Origin: Parabacteroides sp. 52
GTDB taxonomy: Bacteria; Bacteroidota; Bacteroidia; Bacteroidales; Tannerellaceae
NCBI RefSeq assembly: GCF_010500925.1
Contig: NZ_QVMG01000008.1
Coordinates: forward strand, 62,001 to 126,000
Direction: 5' to 3'
DNA length: 64,000 nucleotides
Part shown: positions 26,449 through 33,690 of the stretch, one piece after another
Layout: each line of letters begins with the position of its first letter
Numbering within the stretch: the stretch's first letter is position 1
The notes under the pieces: generated by a model
Seen by the model: only the letters and a program-made list of their open reading frames with translations
Told to the model about the DNA's origin: nothing
Database searches by the model: none
Program-made: the position numbers and the translations under genes

Positions 26449-27891
26449 TTATTTCTTTAATTTCAACAAATAAGCCACACTCTCACTAAATATTTTCGAT
26501 TGACTGTATTTCATTATCAACACATAGACCAGGACGGATACGCCTACCTTGGCTGTTAACACAAGATAGATGTTCGTAAACAATGTCGATACCGCCCAGG
26601 CGATCAGGAATGAGAACAGGGAGATCAACAGGTACGGCAGAATGTCTTTCAATATATCTCTTAGTCTTATTTCAATCATCTTCGCTGCATGATAATGCCA
26701 GATCAACAGGCCGATGTAAAACATCAGGACATACCCCGCTACCATATACATAATGCCGAGTGGCGAACAGGCTATAATCGCTGCCAATTGCAAGAGACCC
26801 ACCACAATCATGCCATACATATAAATATTCGACCGTCCATGGGATATGATGAGATTCGTATACAGATTCCAGAGAAAACCGAAAGCCCCCCACAAACAAA
26901 ATAATTGCAGAAAAGGTACGCTGGGTAACCATTTTACTCCCAGGGCGATATGAATAAATTCCGGGGCAATAAATGCCAAGCCGAGCATCAAGGGAAAAGA
27001 GAGGAAAGCACCGAACCGGATCATCTTGCGAAAGACGTATGACAGCCTTTCTTTTTCTTCCCTTACCTGCACCAATACGGGTTGAGCTACGCTGGTGATC
27101 ATACCCGACAAAACGCTGTAACCCATATTCATCCATTTGTATCCCTGGGAATACAAACCGACCTGGGTGGCATCGTATAATTTACCCAGTATGAGGGAAA
27201 ATATATTGGTGTTCACCTGGAAAAAGATATGGGTGAAAAAGATTCGGATACTGAAAGGTAACATCTCTTTTATCGGTGAAAAATCAATGTCTAACGTAGG
27301 ACGCCAGGGACTGATAATGCATTTCAACAGGCTGTTTACGGATATGTAAACGACACTTTGCATGACCAAGGCCCAATAGGCATACCCTTTGACGGCCATT
27401 AGTATACCGACCCCTCCGGATAAGACCACCGAGAGGATGTCGATAATCGCCTGCTCTTTGACCATCATACGCTTAAATAAAACCGTATAAGGCACAGTTG
27501 CGATTCCTCCAAAAACAAAACTAATGAAAAGTACCCGGGATAAAGCCGTCAGCTCCGGATGTTTATAGAAAGAGGCAATCAAGGGGGCTGACAAAAACAA
27601 AATCACATATAATACTAAAGCCACAAAGACGGTAAACCAGAAAACGGCATTGTACTCTTTGTGGCTGGCTTCCTTCTTATTGGTCAAGGCTACTGAAAAG
27701 CCACTGTTTATAATGGCACTGGCAATGCTGGTGAATATAGCGAGCATGCCCACCAAGCCGTAATCTTCAATACTCAATAGACGCGCAAGAAAGATGCCGA
27801 ACACAGCCCCTAAGACTTGCAATATGCCACTGCTAAGCCCTCCCCAAAAAAGGCCTTTTGCTGTTTTTTCCTTGAGTGTCGATTCTGCCAT
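26449..27891 (-). CDS. wzx: Wzx-type lipopolysaccharide/oligosaccharide flippase
   Basis: MOP-superfamily flippase of 480 residues that moves an undecaprenyl-linked oligosaccharide across the inner membrane. It has about 12-14 hydrophobic helices. The start is MAESTLKEKTAKGLFWGGLS, and the conserved Wzx/RfbX area DYGLVGMLAIFTSIASAIIN follows. It is the first gene of the glycan operon and has its own promoter. No Wzy polymerase, chain-length regulator or initiating phosphoglycosyltransferase lies in the window. A short glycan such as that used in protein O-glycosylation therefore fits as well as a polymer. Confidence 0.9.
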   Translation of the reverse strand: MAESTLKEKTAKGLFWGGLSSGILQVLGAVFGIFLARLLSIEDYGLVGMLAIFTSIASAIINSGFSVALTNKKEASHKEYNAVFWFTVFVALVLYVILFLSAPLIASFYKHPELTALSRVLFISFVFGGIATVPYTVLFKRMMVKEQAIIDILSVVLSGGVGILMAVKGYAYWALVMQSVVYISVNSLLKCIISPWRPTLDIDFSPIKEMLPFSIRIFFTHIFFQVNTNIFSLILGKLYDATQVGLYSQGYKWMNMGYSVLSGMITSVAQPVLVQVREEKERLSYVFRKMIRFGAFLSFPLMLGLAFIAPEFIHIALGVKWLPSVPFLQLFCLWGAFGFLWNLYTNLIISHGRSNIYMYGMIVVGLLQLAAIIACSPLGIMYMVAGYVLMFYIGLLIWHYHAAKMIEIRLRDILKDILPYLLISLFSFLIAWAVSTLFTNIYLVLTAKVGVSVLVYVLIMKYSQSKIFSESVAYLLKLKK

Positions 27892-27939
27892 ACCTTGTTA
27901 TTCACCCGGTTTTTATACAACCTTTGTGATTACAAACAA

Positions 27940-27947
27940 CAAAGATA
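27940..27947 (-). promoter_or_regulatory. -7 box of the glycan operon promoter
   Basis: TATCTTTG on the minus strand, about 50 nt before the flippase ATG, matches TAnnTTTG. A -33 TTTG at the standard distance is not evident. Confidence 0.5.
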
Positions 27948-27979
27948 AGGAAATTTAGTTAAAGGAGGCAGAGGGGGGA

Positions 27980-28042
27980 GGAGTTAAAGGAGTTAGGGGA
28001 GTTAGAGGAGCCAAGGGAGTTAAAGGAGTTAGAAGAGTCAAG
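27980..28042. repeat. Seven tandem 9-bp purine-rich repeats
   Basis: Seven head-to-tail units of consensus GGAGTTARA (variants GGAGTTAGG, GGAGCCAAG, AGAGTCAAG). It lies in the 722-nt gap upstream of the glycan operon. The copy number could change by slippage. Confidence 0.85.
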
Positions 28043-28082
28043 GGGGAAGGTATTTATTCCCTGTTTTTACTGGGGGAAATTT

Positions 28083-28172
28083 TATTGCCGATGGGCATCG
28101 GCAATATTGACGATGCTGTTCAGCAATATTGTCGAACGTGTTCAGCAATATTGCCGATGCCCATCGGCAATA
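28083..28172. repeat. 90-bp dispersed palindromic element, copy B
   Basis: The best-preserved copy: its first 27 bp are the exact reverse complement of its last 27 bp. It differs from copy A at two positions and from copy C at seven, with no gaps. It has both flanks: the left one resembles that of copy A and the right one (28194-28224, CCCTTGAGGGAGGTTGGTGA) that of copy C. It lies between the divergent promoters of the glycan operon and paaK. Confidence 0.92.
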
Positions 28173-28227
28173 GAATAAACCCGGTTTATCAGGCCCTTGA
28201 GGGAGGTTGGTGAGGCTTATCTTCGGA

Positions 28228-28250
28228 GGGAGGGGGAGGGAACGGTAGGG
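28228..28250 (+). other. Putative G-quadruplex-forming motif
   Basis: Four G-runs of at least three (GGG-A-GGGGG-A-GGG-N7-GGG) fit the standard G3+N1-7 rule. It sits between element B and the predicted small RNA. Confidence 0.4.
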
Positions 28251-28253
28251 TAT

Positions 28254-28322
28254 AAAAAAGAAAAGGTTGTCTCCCGACAACCAATCTTCATTGTTAACCT
28301 TAAATCTAATACCATGAAAAAC
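28254..28322 (-). ncRNA. Putative small RNA (~70 nt)
   Basis: On the minus strand a TATATTTG box (28336-28329) is followed, after about 45 nt of AT-rich sequence, by a 7-bp hairpin with a 4-nt loop (GGTTGTC / GACAACC, 28282-28265) and TTTTCTTTTTT. Promoter plus intrinsic terminator with no credible gene between them predicts a short stable RNA. It could instead be a terminated leader reading toward the glycan operon, whose first gene lies ~360 nt beyond. The family was not identified. Confidence 0.5.
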
Positions 28323-28328
28323 ACAGTG

Positions 28329-28336
28329 CAAATATA
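28329..28336 (-). promoter_or_regulatory. -7 box of the putative small RNA
   Basis: TATATTTG on the minus strand. A TTG lies 17-18 nt upstream, slightly closer than the usual 19. Confidence 0.45.
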
Positions 28337-28361
28337 CGTGCTTTTATGTTATCCAACATAG

Positions 28362-28540
28362 TTTTTCGGCATAAAATCGAATATATTAATCTTATTTAAC
28401 AATTAAGGGGTAATATACAGCTTCTGTCTTGTGGGGGAGGGGGACTCTTTCCCTGTCTTTTGTTTATTCATAGGTCTGGATTGGGGGAGGGGAACAATCA
28501 ATTTATTATTGTATAAGCCATAATTTACAACAAAACAGCG
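28362..28540. other. Gene-free stretch with G-runs
   Basis: No credible coding frame. Two G-rich clusters (near 28432-28443 and 28483-28492) are present in otherwise AT-rich DNA. Nothing else recognised. Confidence 0.5.
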
Positions 28541-28569
28541 TTATTTTAGCAAAATAAACGATACATTTG
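28541..28569 (+). promoter_or_regulatory. paaK promoter region with a dyad
   Basis: TACATTTG at 28562-28569 matches TAnnTTTG and lies 45 nt before the paaK ATG. A 7-bp inverted repeat (TTATTTT-AGC-AAAATAA, 28541-28557) sits just upstream in the spacer and could bind a regulator. Confidence 0.45.
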
Positions 28570-28613
28570 CAGTTTAATACAAGGAAATACTCACAAATTA
28601 ACATTGAAAGAAG

Positions 28614-29915
28614 ATGATGTATTGGCAGAAAGACATCGAGACTCTCAGTCAAGAGGAACTACAAAAAATGCAATTAGACAAACTGAAGCAAACCATTGCT
28701 TTGGCGTCTAATTCACCTTTCTACAATAAGTTATTTACAGAAAATAATATTAGTCCGGATAGTATCCAGTCTTTGGAGGACTTGAAAAAGATTCCTTTTA
28801 CAACAAAGAGTGACCTCCGGGATAACTATCCTTTCGGTATGGCGGCGATTCCGATCAAAGACTGTGTGCGCTTGCATTCATCGAGTGGAACGACCGGCAA
28901 TCCGACTGTTGTTTTACACTCGGCCAAGGACCTGGATGCCTGGGCCAACCAGGTAGCCCGCTGTATGTATATGGTCGGCCTGCGGGATACGGATGTATTC
29001 CAAAACACTTCCGGTTATGGCATGTTTACCGGTGGACTGGGCTTTCAATACGGAGCTGAAAAATTAGGGGCATTGACCGTACCTGCGGCGGCGGGCAATA
29101 CCAAACGGCAAATTAAGTTTATCACCGACTTTGGAACGACTTGCCTGCATATCATACCCAGTTATGCCACCCGCCTGGCAGAAGTGATGTATGAAGAGGG
29201 GGTAGACCCGCGGCGGGATACGCAACTGAAGACGATTTGCATCGGTGCCGAGCCGCATTCGGAGGAACAGCGCAAGCGTATTGAGCAATTGCTGGGCGTA
29301 AAGGCTTACAACTGTTTCGGTATGTCTGAGATGAATGGGCCGGGTGTGGCTTTTGAGTGTACGGAGCAAAACGGCTTGCATATATGGGAAGATTATGTGA
29401 TTGTAGAAATCGTCGATCCGGAAACATTGGAGCCTGTTCCCGAAGGGGAAATAGGGGAATTGGTGTTGACAACGATCAACCGGGAGGCTATGCCGTTATT
29501 GCGTTACCGGACGCGTGACCTGACGCATATTATCCCGGGAGCCTGTGCCTGCGGGCGTACCCACAAACGCATCGCTCGTTTCAAAGGACGCAGTGACGAT
29601 ATGATTATCCTGAAAGGGGTGAATCTCTTCCCGATCCAGATCGAAAAGATACTGATGCAATTCAAAGAGTTGGGTAGTAACTACCTGATTACGCTGGAGA
29701 CGATAGGCAACAGTGACGAGATGCTGATCGAAGTAGAGTTGAGTGATCTGTTTACGGATGATTATACGGTATTGCAACGCTTGACAAAAAATATAACCCG
29801 TCAGTTGAAAGACGAGTTACTGCTCACGCCGCGTCTGAAGATGGTAGCCAAAGGATCTCTTCCGGTACAGGAAGGAAAGGCTGTCCGTGTGAAAGACCTT
29901 CGGAAAACAATTTGA
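28614..29915 (+). CDS. paaK: Phenylacetate--CoA ligase
   Basis: AMP-forming ligase that joins phenylacetate or a related aryl acid to CoA, or runs in reverse to make ATP. The 433-residue product has the phosphate-binding motif (SSGTTGNPTVVLHS, about residue 88), the adenylate region (YNCFGMSEMNGPG) and a C-terminal lid (RFKGRSDDMIILKGVNLFPI). In anaerobic Bacteroidota such ligases are often found with ACT-domain proteins and 2-oxoacid:ferredoxin oxidoreductases, serving aromatic amino acid breakdown. The ATG-ATG start at 28614 follows a good promoter. Confidence 0.93.
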   Translation: MMYWQKDIETLSQEELQKMQLDKLKQTIALASNSPFYNKLFTENNISPDSIQSLEDLKKIPFTTKSDLRDNYPFGMAAIPIKDCVRLHSSSGTTGNPTVVLHSAKDLDAWANQVARCMYMVGLRDTDVFQNTSGYGMFTGGLGFQYGAEKLGALTVPAAAGNTKRQIKFITDFGTTCLHIIPSYATRLAEVMYEEGVDPRRDTQLKTICIGAEPHSEEQRKRIEQLLGVKAYNCFGMSEMNGPGVAFECTEQNGLHIWEDYVIVEIVDPETLEPVPEGEIGELVLTTINREAMPLLRYRTRDLTHIIPGACACGRTHKRIARFKGRSDDMIILKGVNLFPIQIEKILMQFKELGSNYLITLETIGNSDEMLIEVELSDLFTDDYTVLQRLTKNITRQLKDELLLTPRLKMVAKGSLPVQEGKAVRVKDLRKTI

Positions 29916-29938
29916 ACTTAAATGGCAAAGAAAATAGT

Positions 29939-30364
29939 ATGACTATCAATCAAATTTCCATCTTCCTGGAAAACAAATATGGAACACTGAGTGAGATTTT
30001 GGCTTTATTGGCGGAAGAGAATATACGTATTATTGCCGCCACGGTGGCCGATACGAATGAATTTGGGATTATGCGTATGATCGTGAGCGATCCGCAAAAG
30101 GCGTATAAGATACTGAAATCGAATAATGTGACAGCTACCCTGACGGATGTGTTGGCCATACTGGCCGATCCTTGCGCCGGCAGTTTTGCCAATACGCTTT
30201 CTTGTTTCACGAAAGCCGGTTTGAGTATTGAGTATATGTATTGTTTCTCTGTTAAACAAAAAGCCGTATTGATTCTGCGTACGAACAACCGCGAAAGTGC
30301 ACGGGATGTAATTCGTCGTCAGAACCTGGAGCATATCCGTGAAAGTGATTTGATAAACCTGTAA
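29939..30364 (+). CDS. ACT-domain protein
   Basis: The 141-residue product consists of two tandem ACT-like domains (MTINQISIFLENKYGTLSEI; then FANTLSCFTKAGLSIEYMYC). ACT domains bind amino acids and regulate enzymes. Genes of this kind commonly follow paaK in anaerobes, so it probably senses an aromatic amino acid or controls the ligase. An in-frame TTG that overlaps the paaK stop would add nine residues; the ATG at 29939 is preferred. Confidence 0.85.
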   Translation: MTINQISIFLENKYGTLSEILALLAEENIRIIAATVADTNEFGIMRMIVSDPQKAYKILKSNNVTATLTDVLAILADPCAGSFANTLSCFTKAGLSIEYMYCFSVKQKAVLILRTNNRESARDVIRRQNLEHIRESDLINL

Positions 30365-30394
30365 TCAGGCAATAAAGTATAAAATAGAATACAT

Positions 30395-30535
30395 ATGTTA
30401 GGCATAGAAGATCCGGGCATTTACCTGGCTTATTTGTTGGCAATAGCTTGTCTGTTGTTTTCCCTTTGGTTTGGAATAACCCATTGGAACAGGGATGATA
30501 AAGAGAATACGAACCCGAAAAAACCAAAGATATGA
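30395..30535 (+). CDS. Small single-pass membrane protein, symporter accessory type
   Basis: A 46-residue frame that is easy to miss: MLGIEDPGIYLAYLLAIACL, continuing LFSLWFGITHWN, then a charged tail (RDDKENTNPKKPKI). One membrane helix is evident. Its stop overlaps the start of the symporter gene by ATGA, strong evidence of coupled translation. Small proteins with one helix directly ahead of a Na+/solute symporter are known as symporter accessory proteins, and this one fits that pattern in length, order and overlap. Confidence 0.78.
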   Translation: MLGIEDPGIYLAYLLAIACLLFSLWFGITHWNRDDKENTNPKKPKI

Positions 30536-32097
30536 GTATGTTGATGTTGGGGGTGGTTGTTCTTGTTTATATGTTTCTGATAGCCTGGTTGGGTTATATC
30601 GGATATAAACGAACCAAGGACGCCAGTGATTACCTCTTGGGAGGACGAAAGACGAACCCTATTATTATGGCGCTTTCTTATGGCGCTACTTTTATTTCGG
30701 CATCTGCCATCGTCGGTTTTGGGGGATTTGCTGCCACTTTCGGCATGGGGATCCAATGGCTGTGCATGTTGAATATGCTTATGGGGGTGATTGTGGCTTT
30801 TATATTCTTCGGACGGAAAACCCGGAAGATAGGAGAGCAGCATAATGCCCGTACCTTCTCTCAATTGCTTGGGTTGCATTATGGATCCCGTACGATCCAG
30901 GTATTTATTGCTGTTGTGATCTTTATCGGTATGCCTTTGTATGCCGCTGTTGTCATGAAAGGAGGGGCTGTGTTTATTGAGCAGATGTTCCATGTGAATC
31001 TGGACCTGGCTTTGCTTATCTTTACCCTTATTGTTTCCGCTTATGTGATTACCGGTGGTATAAAAGGGGTGTTGTATACCGATGCTTTGCAGGCGGTTAT
31101 CATGTTTGCGTGTATGACTTTCATGCTCTTTTGGTTTTACCATATGATGGGAATGAGTTTTACCGAGGCCAACCGGGAGCTGACCGATATCGCACCTTTG
31201 GTGCCGGAGCGCTTCAAGGCTTTGGGGCATCAGGGATGGACCCGTATGCCTGTCTCTGGCTCTCCTCAATGGTATACATTGGTTACCTCGTTGATTATGG
31301 GGGTGGGCATCGGCTGTCTGGCACAGCCACAATTGGCCGTGCGTTTTATGATGGTCGAAAGTACCAAGCAGTTGAACCGGGGGGTATTGATCGGTTGTTT
31401 ATTTATCTTCTTTACGGTAGGCTCCATTTATCATGTGGGTGCCTTGTCTAATCTCTATTTCCTGCAAACAGATGGGGTCGTTGCTTCGGAGATGATTGGC
31501 GATATGGATAAAATCATTCCCTTATTTATAAATAAGGCTATGCCGGCTTGGTTTGGAGCTCTCTTTATGCTCTGTATACTTTCTGCCAGTATGTCTACGT
31601 TGAGTGCTCAGTTTCATACGATGGGAGCTGCCTTTGGGGCGGATATCTTTCCCCGGCTGGGACGGGCGAAAAACCCGAATTCGACCCTGGGGGTGCGTTT
31701 CGGTGTTTTATGTTCTATCTTACTCAGCTATGTGATCTGTTATGTGTTGAGTGCAGGTATTATAGCTCGTGGTACGGCTTTGTTTATGGGAGTCTGTGCG
31801 GTTACCTTCCTGCCGGCTTATTTCTGTGCCTTGTATTGGAAAAAGGCCACACGGGAAGGGGCTTTGGCCAGTTTGATCGTAGGTGCTTCCACCAGTATCT
31901 TTGCTATGGTGTTCCTGCATAAGGCAGAGGCTGCTTCGATAGGAGTATGCAAGGCTCTTTTCGGAAAAGAGGTATTGATCGACGTGTATCCTTGGTTTGT
32001 GATTGACCCGATACTTTTTGCTTTGCCACTGTCTGTTTTGGCTATTGTCGTCGTCAGCCTGTTCACCCAAAAGAAAGGGGTAGAAGCGGAAGTTTAA
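30532..32097 (+). CDS. Sodium:solute symporter (SSS family)
   Basis: Secondary transporter of 521 residues with about 13 hydrophobic helices, coupling substrate uptake to Na+. SSS features include DYLLGGRKTNPIIMALSYGA, GAVFIEQMFHVN and the conserved helix TGGIKGVLYTDALQAVIMFA. The gene forms an operon with paaK, the ACT gene and the small membrane protein, so an aromatic or other organic acid is a reasonable substrate. This is inference from context. The family also moves acetate, proline, pantothenate and sugars. Confidence 0.9.
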   Translation: MSMLMLGVVVLVYMFLIAWLGYIGYKRTKDASDYLLGGRKTNPIIMALSYGATFISASAIVGFGGFAATFGMGIQWLCMLNMLMGVIVAFIFFGRKTRKIGEQHNARTFSQLLGLHYGSRTIQVFIAVVIFIGMPLYAAVVMKGGAVFIEQMFHVNLDLALLIFTLIVSAYVITGGIKGVLYTDALQAVIMFACMTFMLFWFYHMMGMSFTEANRELTDIAPLVPERFKALGHQGWTRMPVSGSPQWYTLVTSLIMGVGIGCLAQPQLAVRFMMVESTKQLNRGVLIGCLFIFFTVGSIYHVGALSNLYFLQTDGVVASEMIGDMDKIIPLFINKAMPAWFGALFMLCILSASMSTLSAQFHTMGAAFGADIFPRLGRAKNPNSTLGVRFGVLCSILLSYVICYVLSAGIIARGTALFMGVCAVTFLPAYFCALYWKKATREGALASLIVGASTSIFAMVFLHKAEAASIGVCKALFGKEVLIDVYPWFVIDPILFALPLSVLAIVVVSLFTQKKGVEAEV

Positions 32098-32101
32098 ATA
32101 T

Positions 32102-32129
32102 CAATGGATCACTTGGAGGTGATCCATTG
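32102..32129. terminator. Bidirectional hairpin between converging genes
   Basis: An 11-bp inverted repeat (CAATGGATCAC / GTGATCCATTG, 6-nt loop) spans the last codons of the M28 peptidase gene and the short gap after the symporter gene. It has no U-run. It may stabilise the 3' ends or slow converging polymerases. Confidence 0.5.
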
Positions 32130-33119
32130 CATATCATTGGCTAAGTTCCATACATTCAGGAAGGAGGCTTTGGTGATATCGACTATTTTGTCCCAGTTCA
32201 ACTTCTCTGTATGGTCGGAAGGCATATGATAATCCGGATGTCCATCCGTATGATACCAGATGATGGGAATGTCCGATAAAGCAAAGGACGCATTGTCGGA
32301 ACCACTGACCGGACGATCCCAGGGACGGTAGACAGGGCTTAGGTGTAGGTTGTACTTCTGAATATCCTTTTTCGACCATTCTGCAAATACGGGATAGGCT
32401 TCTGTGTAGAAATAAACGACATGGGTGGGGTTTGCTTCTTTGTTGTTGCGTCCGATCATATCAAAATTAAGGTAAGCTTTTACCTTATCTAATGCGGGAA
32501 AGGTGGAGGTGAAATACCTGGATCCGAGCAATCCTTTCTCTTCTCCATCCCAGAAAGCGAAGATAACGGTGCGTTCCGGTTGTTTTCCGCTGGCCAGAAA
32601 AGCCCGGGCTATCTGTAATACGGCCGAAACACCGGAGGCATTATCATCGGCTCCATTGTATATCCGATCGCCATTCAATATGGGATCCACTCCCAGATGG
32701 TCGTAATGGGCACCAACGATGACGTATTCATCAGCCTTTTTTCCTTCGATTTTTCCGATTATATTCTGTAAGGATAGTTTGCGGTGAACCCCTTGCTTGA
32801 TCTTTTTTATGGAATCAGGGTGCACTTGAAAACGCCCTCTCTTCTGTCGTTCCACGGCGTATGCTTCGAAAGGTTGGGCGTAGGTTTCTGCCAAAGGAGC
32901 AATGCCCATTGTTTTCAAGCAAGAGGAGATATATTCTGCGGCCACATATCCTCCACGGGTACCGGCTTCGCGTCCCTCTAATAAATCGTGGGCTAAAAAG
33001 TGGATATACGCTTCTGCTGTAGATTGGTTTATTGTCTGTAACCCTTTTTCTTCAGGGGTTTGTCCTAGGATTATCGTATGTATAAAAAAGAAGGCGAAGA
33101 GAGAGACGATGCGTTTCAT
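32109..33119 (-). CDS. M28-family zinc aminopeptidase, exported
   Basis: Secreted or periplasmic peptidase of 336 residues with a signal peptide (MKRIVSLFAFFFIHTIILGQ). Two-zinc ligands typical of M28 are visible: H138 and D140 (GAHYDHLG), D158/D159 (NGADDNASGV) and the catalytic glutamates E193/E194 (WDGEEKGLLGSR). It releases N-terminal amino acids from peptides. It is monocistronic, with a TATATTTG box at 33157-33164. With DPP11 and the OPT transporter it suggests peptide use. Confidence 0.92.
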   Translation of the reverse strand: MKRIVSLFAFFFIHTIILGQTPEEKGLQTINQSTAEAYIHFLAHDLLEGREAGTRGGYVAAEYISSCLKTMGIAPLAETYAQPFEAYAVERQKRGRFQVHPDSIKKIKQGVHRKLSLQNIIGKIEGKKADEYVIVGAHYDHLGVDPILNGDRIYNGADDNASGVSAVLQIARAFLASGKQPERTVIFAFWDGEEKGLLGSRYFTSTFPALDKVKAYLNFDMIGRNNKEANPTHVVYFYTEAYPVFAEWSKKDIQKYNLHLSPVYRPWDRPVSGSDNASFALSDIPIIWYHTDGHPDYHMPSDHTEKLNWDKIVDITKASFLNVWNLANDMQWITSK

Positions 33120-33156
33120 TTGTTTCCTTTTTAGCTGTTTATATATTTTAGAGGGG

Positions 33157-33164
33157 CAAATATA
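33157..33164 (-). promoter_or_regulatory. -7 box of the M28 peptidase gene
   Basis: TATATTTG on the minus strand, 38 nt before the ATG, matches TAnnTTTG. Confidence 0.5.
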
Positions 33165-33234
33165 GTGAATCTAAAGGGAAAATTTATTTTCCTGTAAGAT
33201 TGCCCAGGCGCATCTCGTATATTACAGGTATAGA

Positions 33235-33282
33235 CAAAAAAAATCTCTTACCCAATTCAGCTTTAAGCTGAAGGTAAGAGAC
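33235..33282 (-). terminator. Terminator after the small protein gene
   Basis: Outer stem TCTCTTACC / GGTAAGAGA and inner stem TTCAGC / GCTGAA form a long hairpin. Eight T follow on the minus strand, so it terminates the gene at 33325-33486. Confidence 0.8.
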
Positions 33283-33324
33283 AACATATATGATTTTAAA
33301 CTTATTTGCTAAAGAAAGGCAGTT

Positions 33325-33486
33325 TTAATTTTTTACTGCACTCTCATTCATTTCGTCTAACATGCGACGAATCTTTGCGTTTAGTTGTTGGCTCATCGCT
33401 CCATTTCCAATGGATTGATAATGATTAGCCTGATAACGTAACATCGCTAAAGCACGAAGGCTTTTTTCATTTTCTCTCATAATCAT
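33325..33486 (-). CDS. Small hypothetical protein (53 residues)
   Basis: The product MIMRENEKSLRALAMLRYQA continues as one or two amphipathic helices (YQSIGNGAMSQQLNAKIRRM) and ends in NESAVKN. No known domain is recognised. It looks real because it has its own -7 box (TATCTTTG, 33572-33579) and a strong terminator, making a compact ~300-nt transcription unit. A GTG nine codons upstream is an alternative start. The helical, basic-then-acidic composition might suit RNA or protein binding, but no function can be assigned. Confidence 0.65.
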   Translation of the reverse strand: MIMRENEKSLRALAMLRYQANHYQSIGNGAMSQQLNAKIRRMLDEMNESAVKN

Positions 33487-33571
33487 ACTCGTTTTTTGTT
33501 TAATGCCTCTCACGCTAGAGAGGTTTGGTTAATAAAAATAATCTAAAACAATCTTTCTTTTAATTCCACTA

Positions 33572-33579
33572 CAAAGATA
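33572..33579 (-). promoter_or_regulatory. -7 box of the small protein gene
   Basis: TATCTTTG on the minus strand, ~85 nt before the ATG. The leader between them holds a short hairpin (CCTCTC / GAGAGG). Confidence 0.45.
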
Positions 33580-33690
33580 ACTCTTTTATTTGCGAAAATG
33601 TTTTACAACATAAAAAATAAGATATAATTTAACGATAGTTGGCGTATTCGTGGTGTTTTTTTACATTTCGTAACAATGTATCCCTTCTTT

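Noticed and set aside
27980..28042. CRISPR-like array
   Set aside because: Units are 9 bp and directly adjacent without spacers; no cas genes. The 90-bp elements are also not CRISPR, as they lack unique spacers.
28038..28331. 97-residue minus-strand frame across tandem repeats, element B and the sRNA region
   Set aside because: Non-ATG start, composition dictated by repeats, no domain; the promoter and terminator structure fits an RNA better.
28314..28361. 15-residue plus-strand mini-frame (MKNTVQIYVLLCYPT)
   Set aside because: No promoter was found for it on that strand; the same bases contain the minus-strand -7 box of the putative sRNA.
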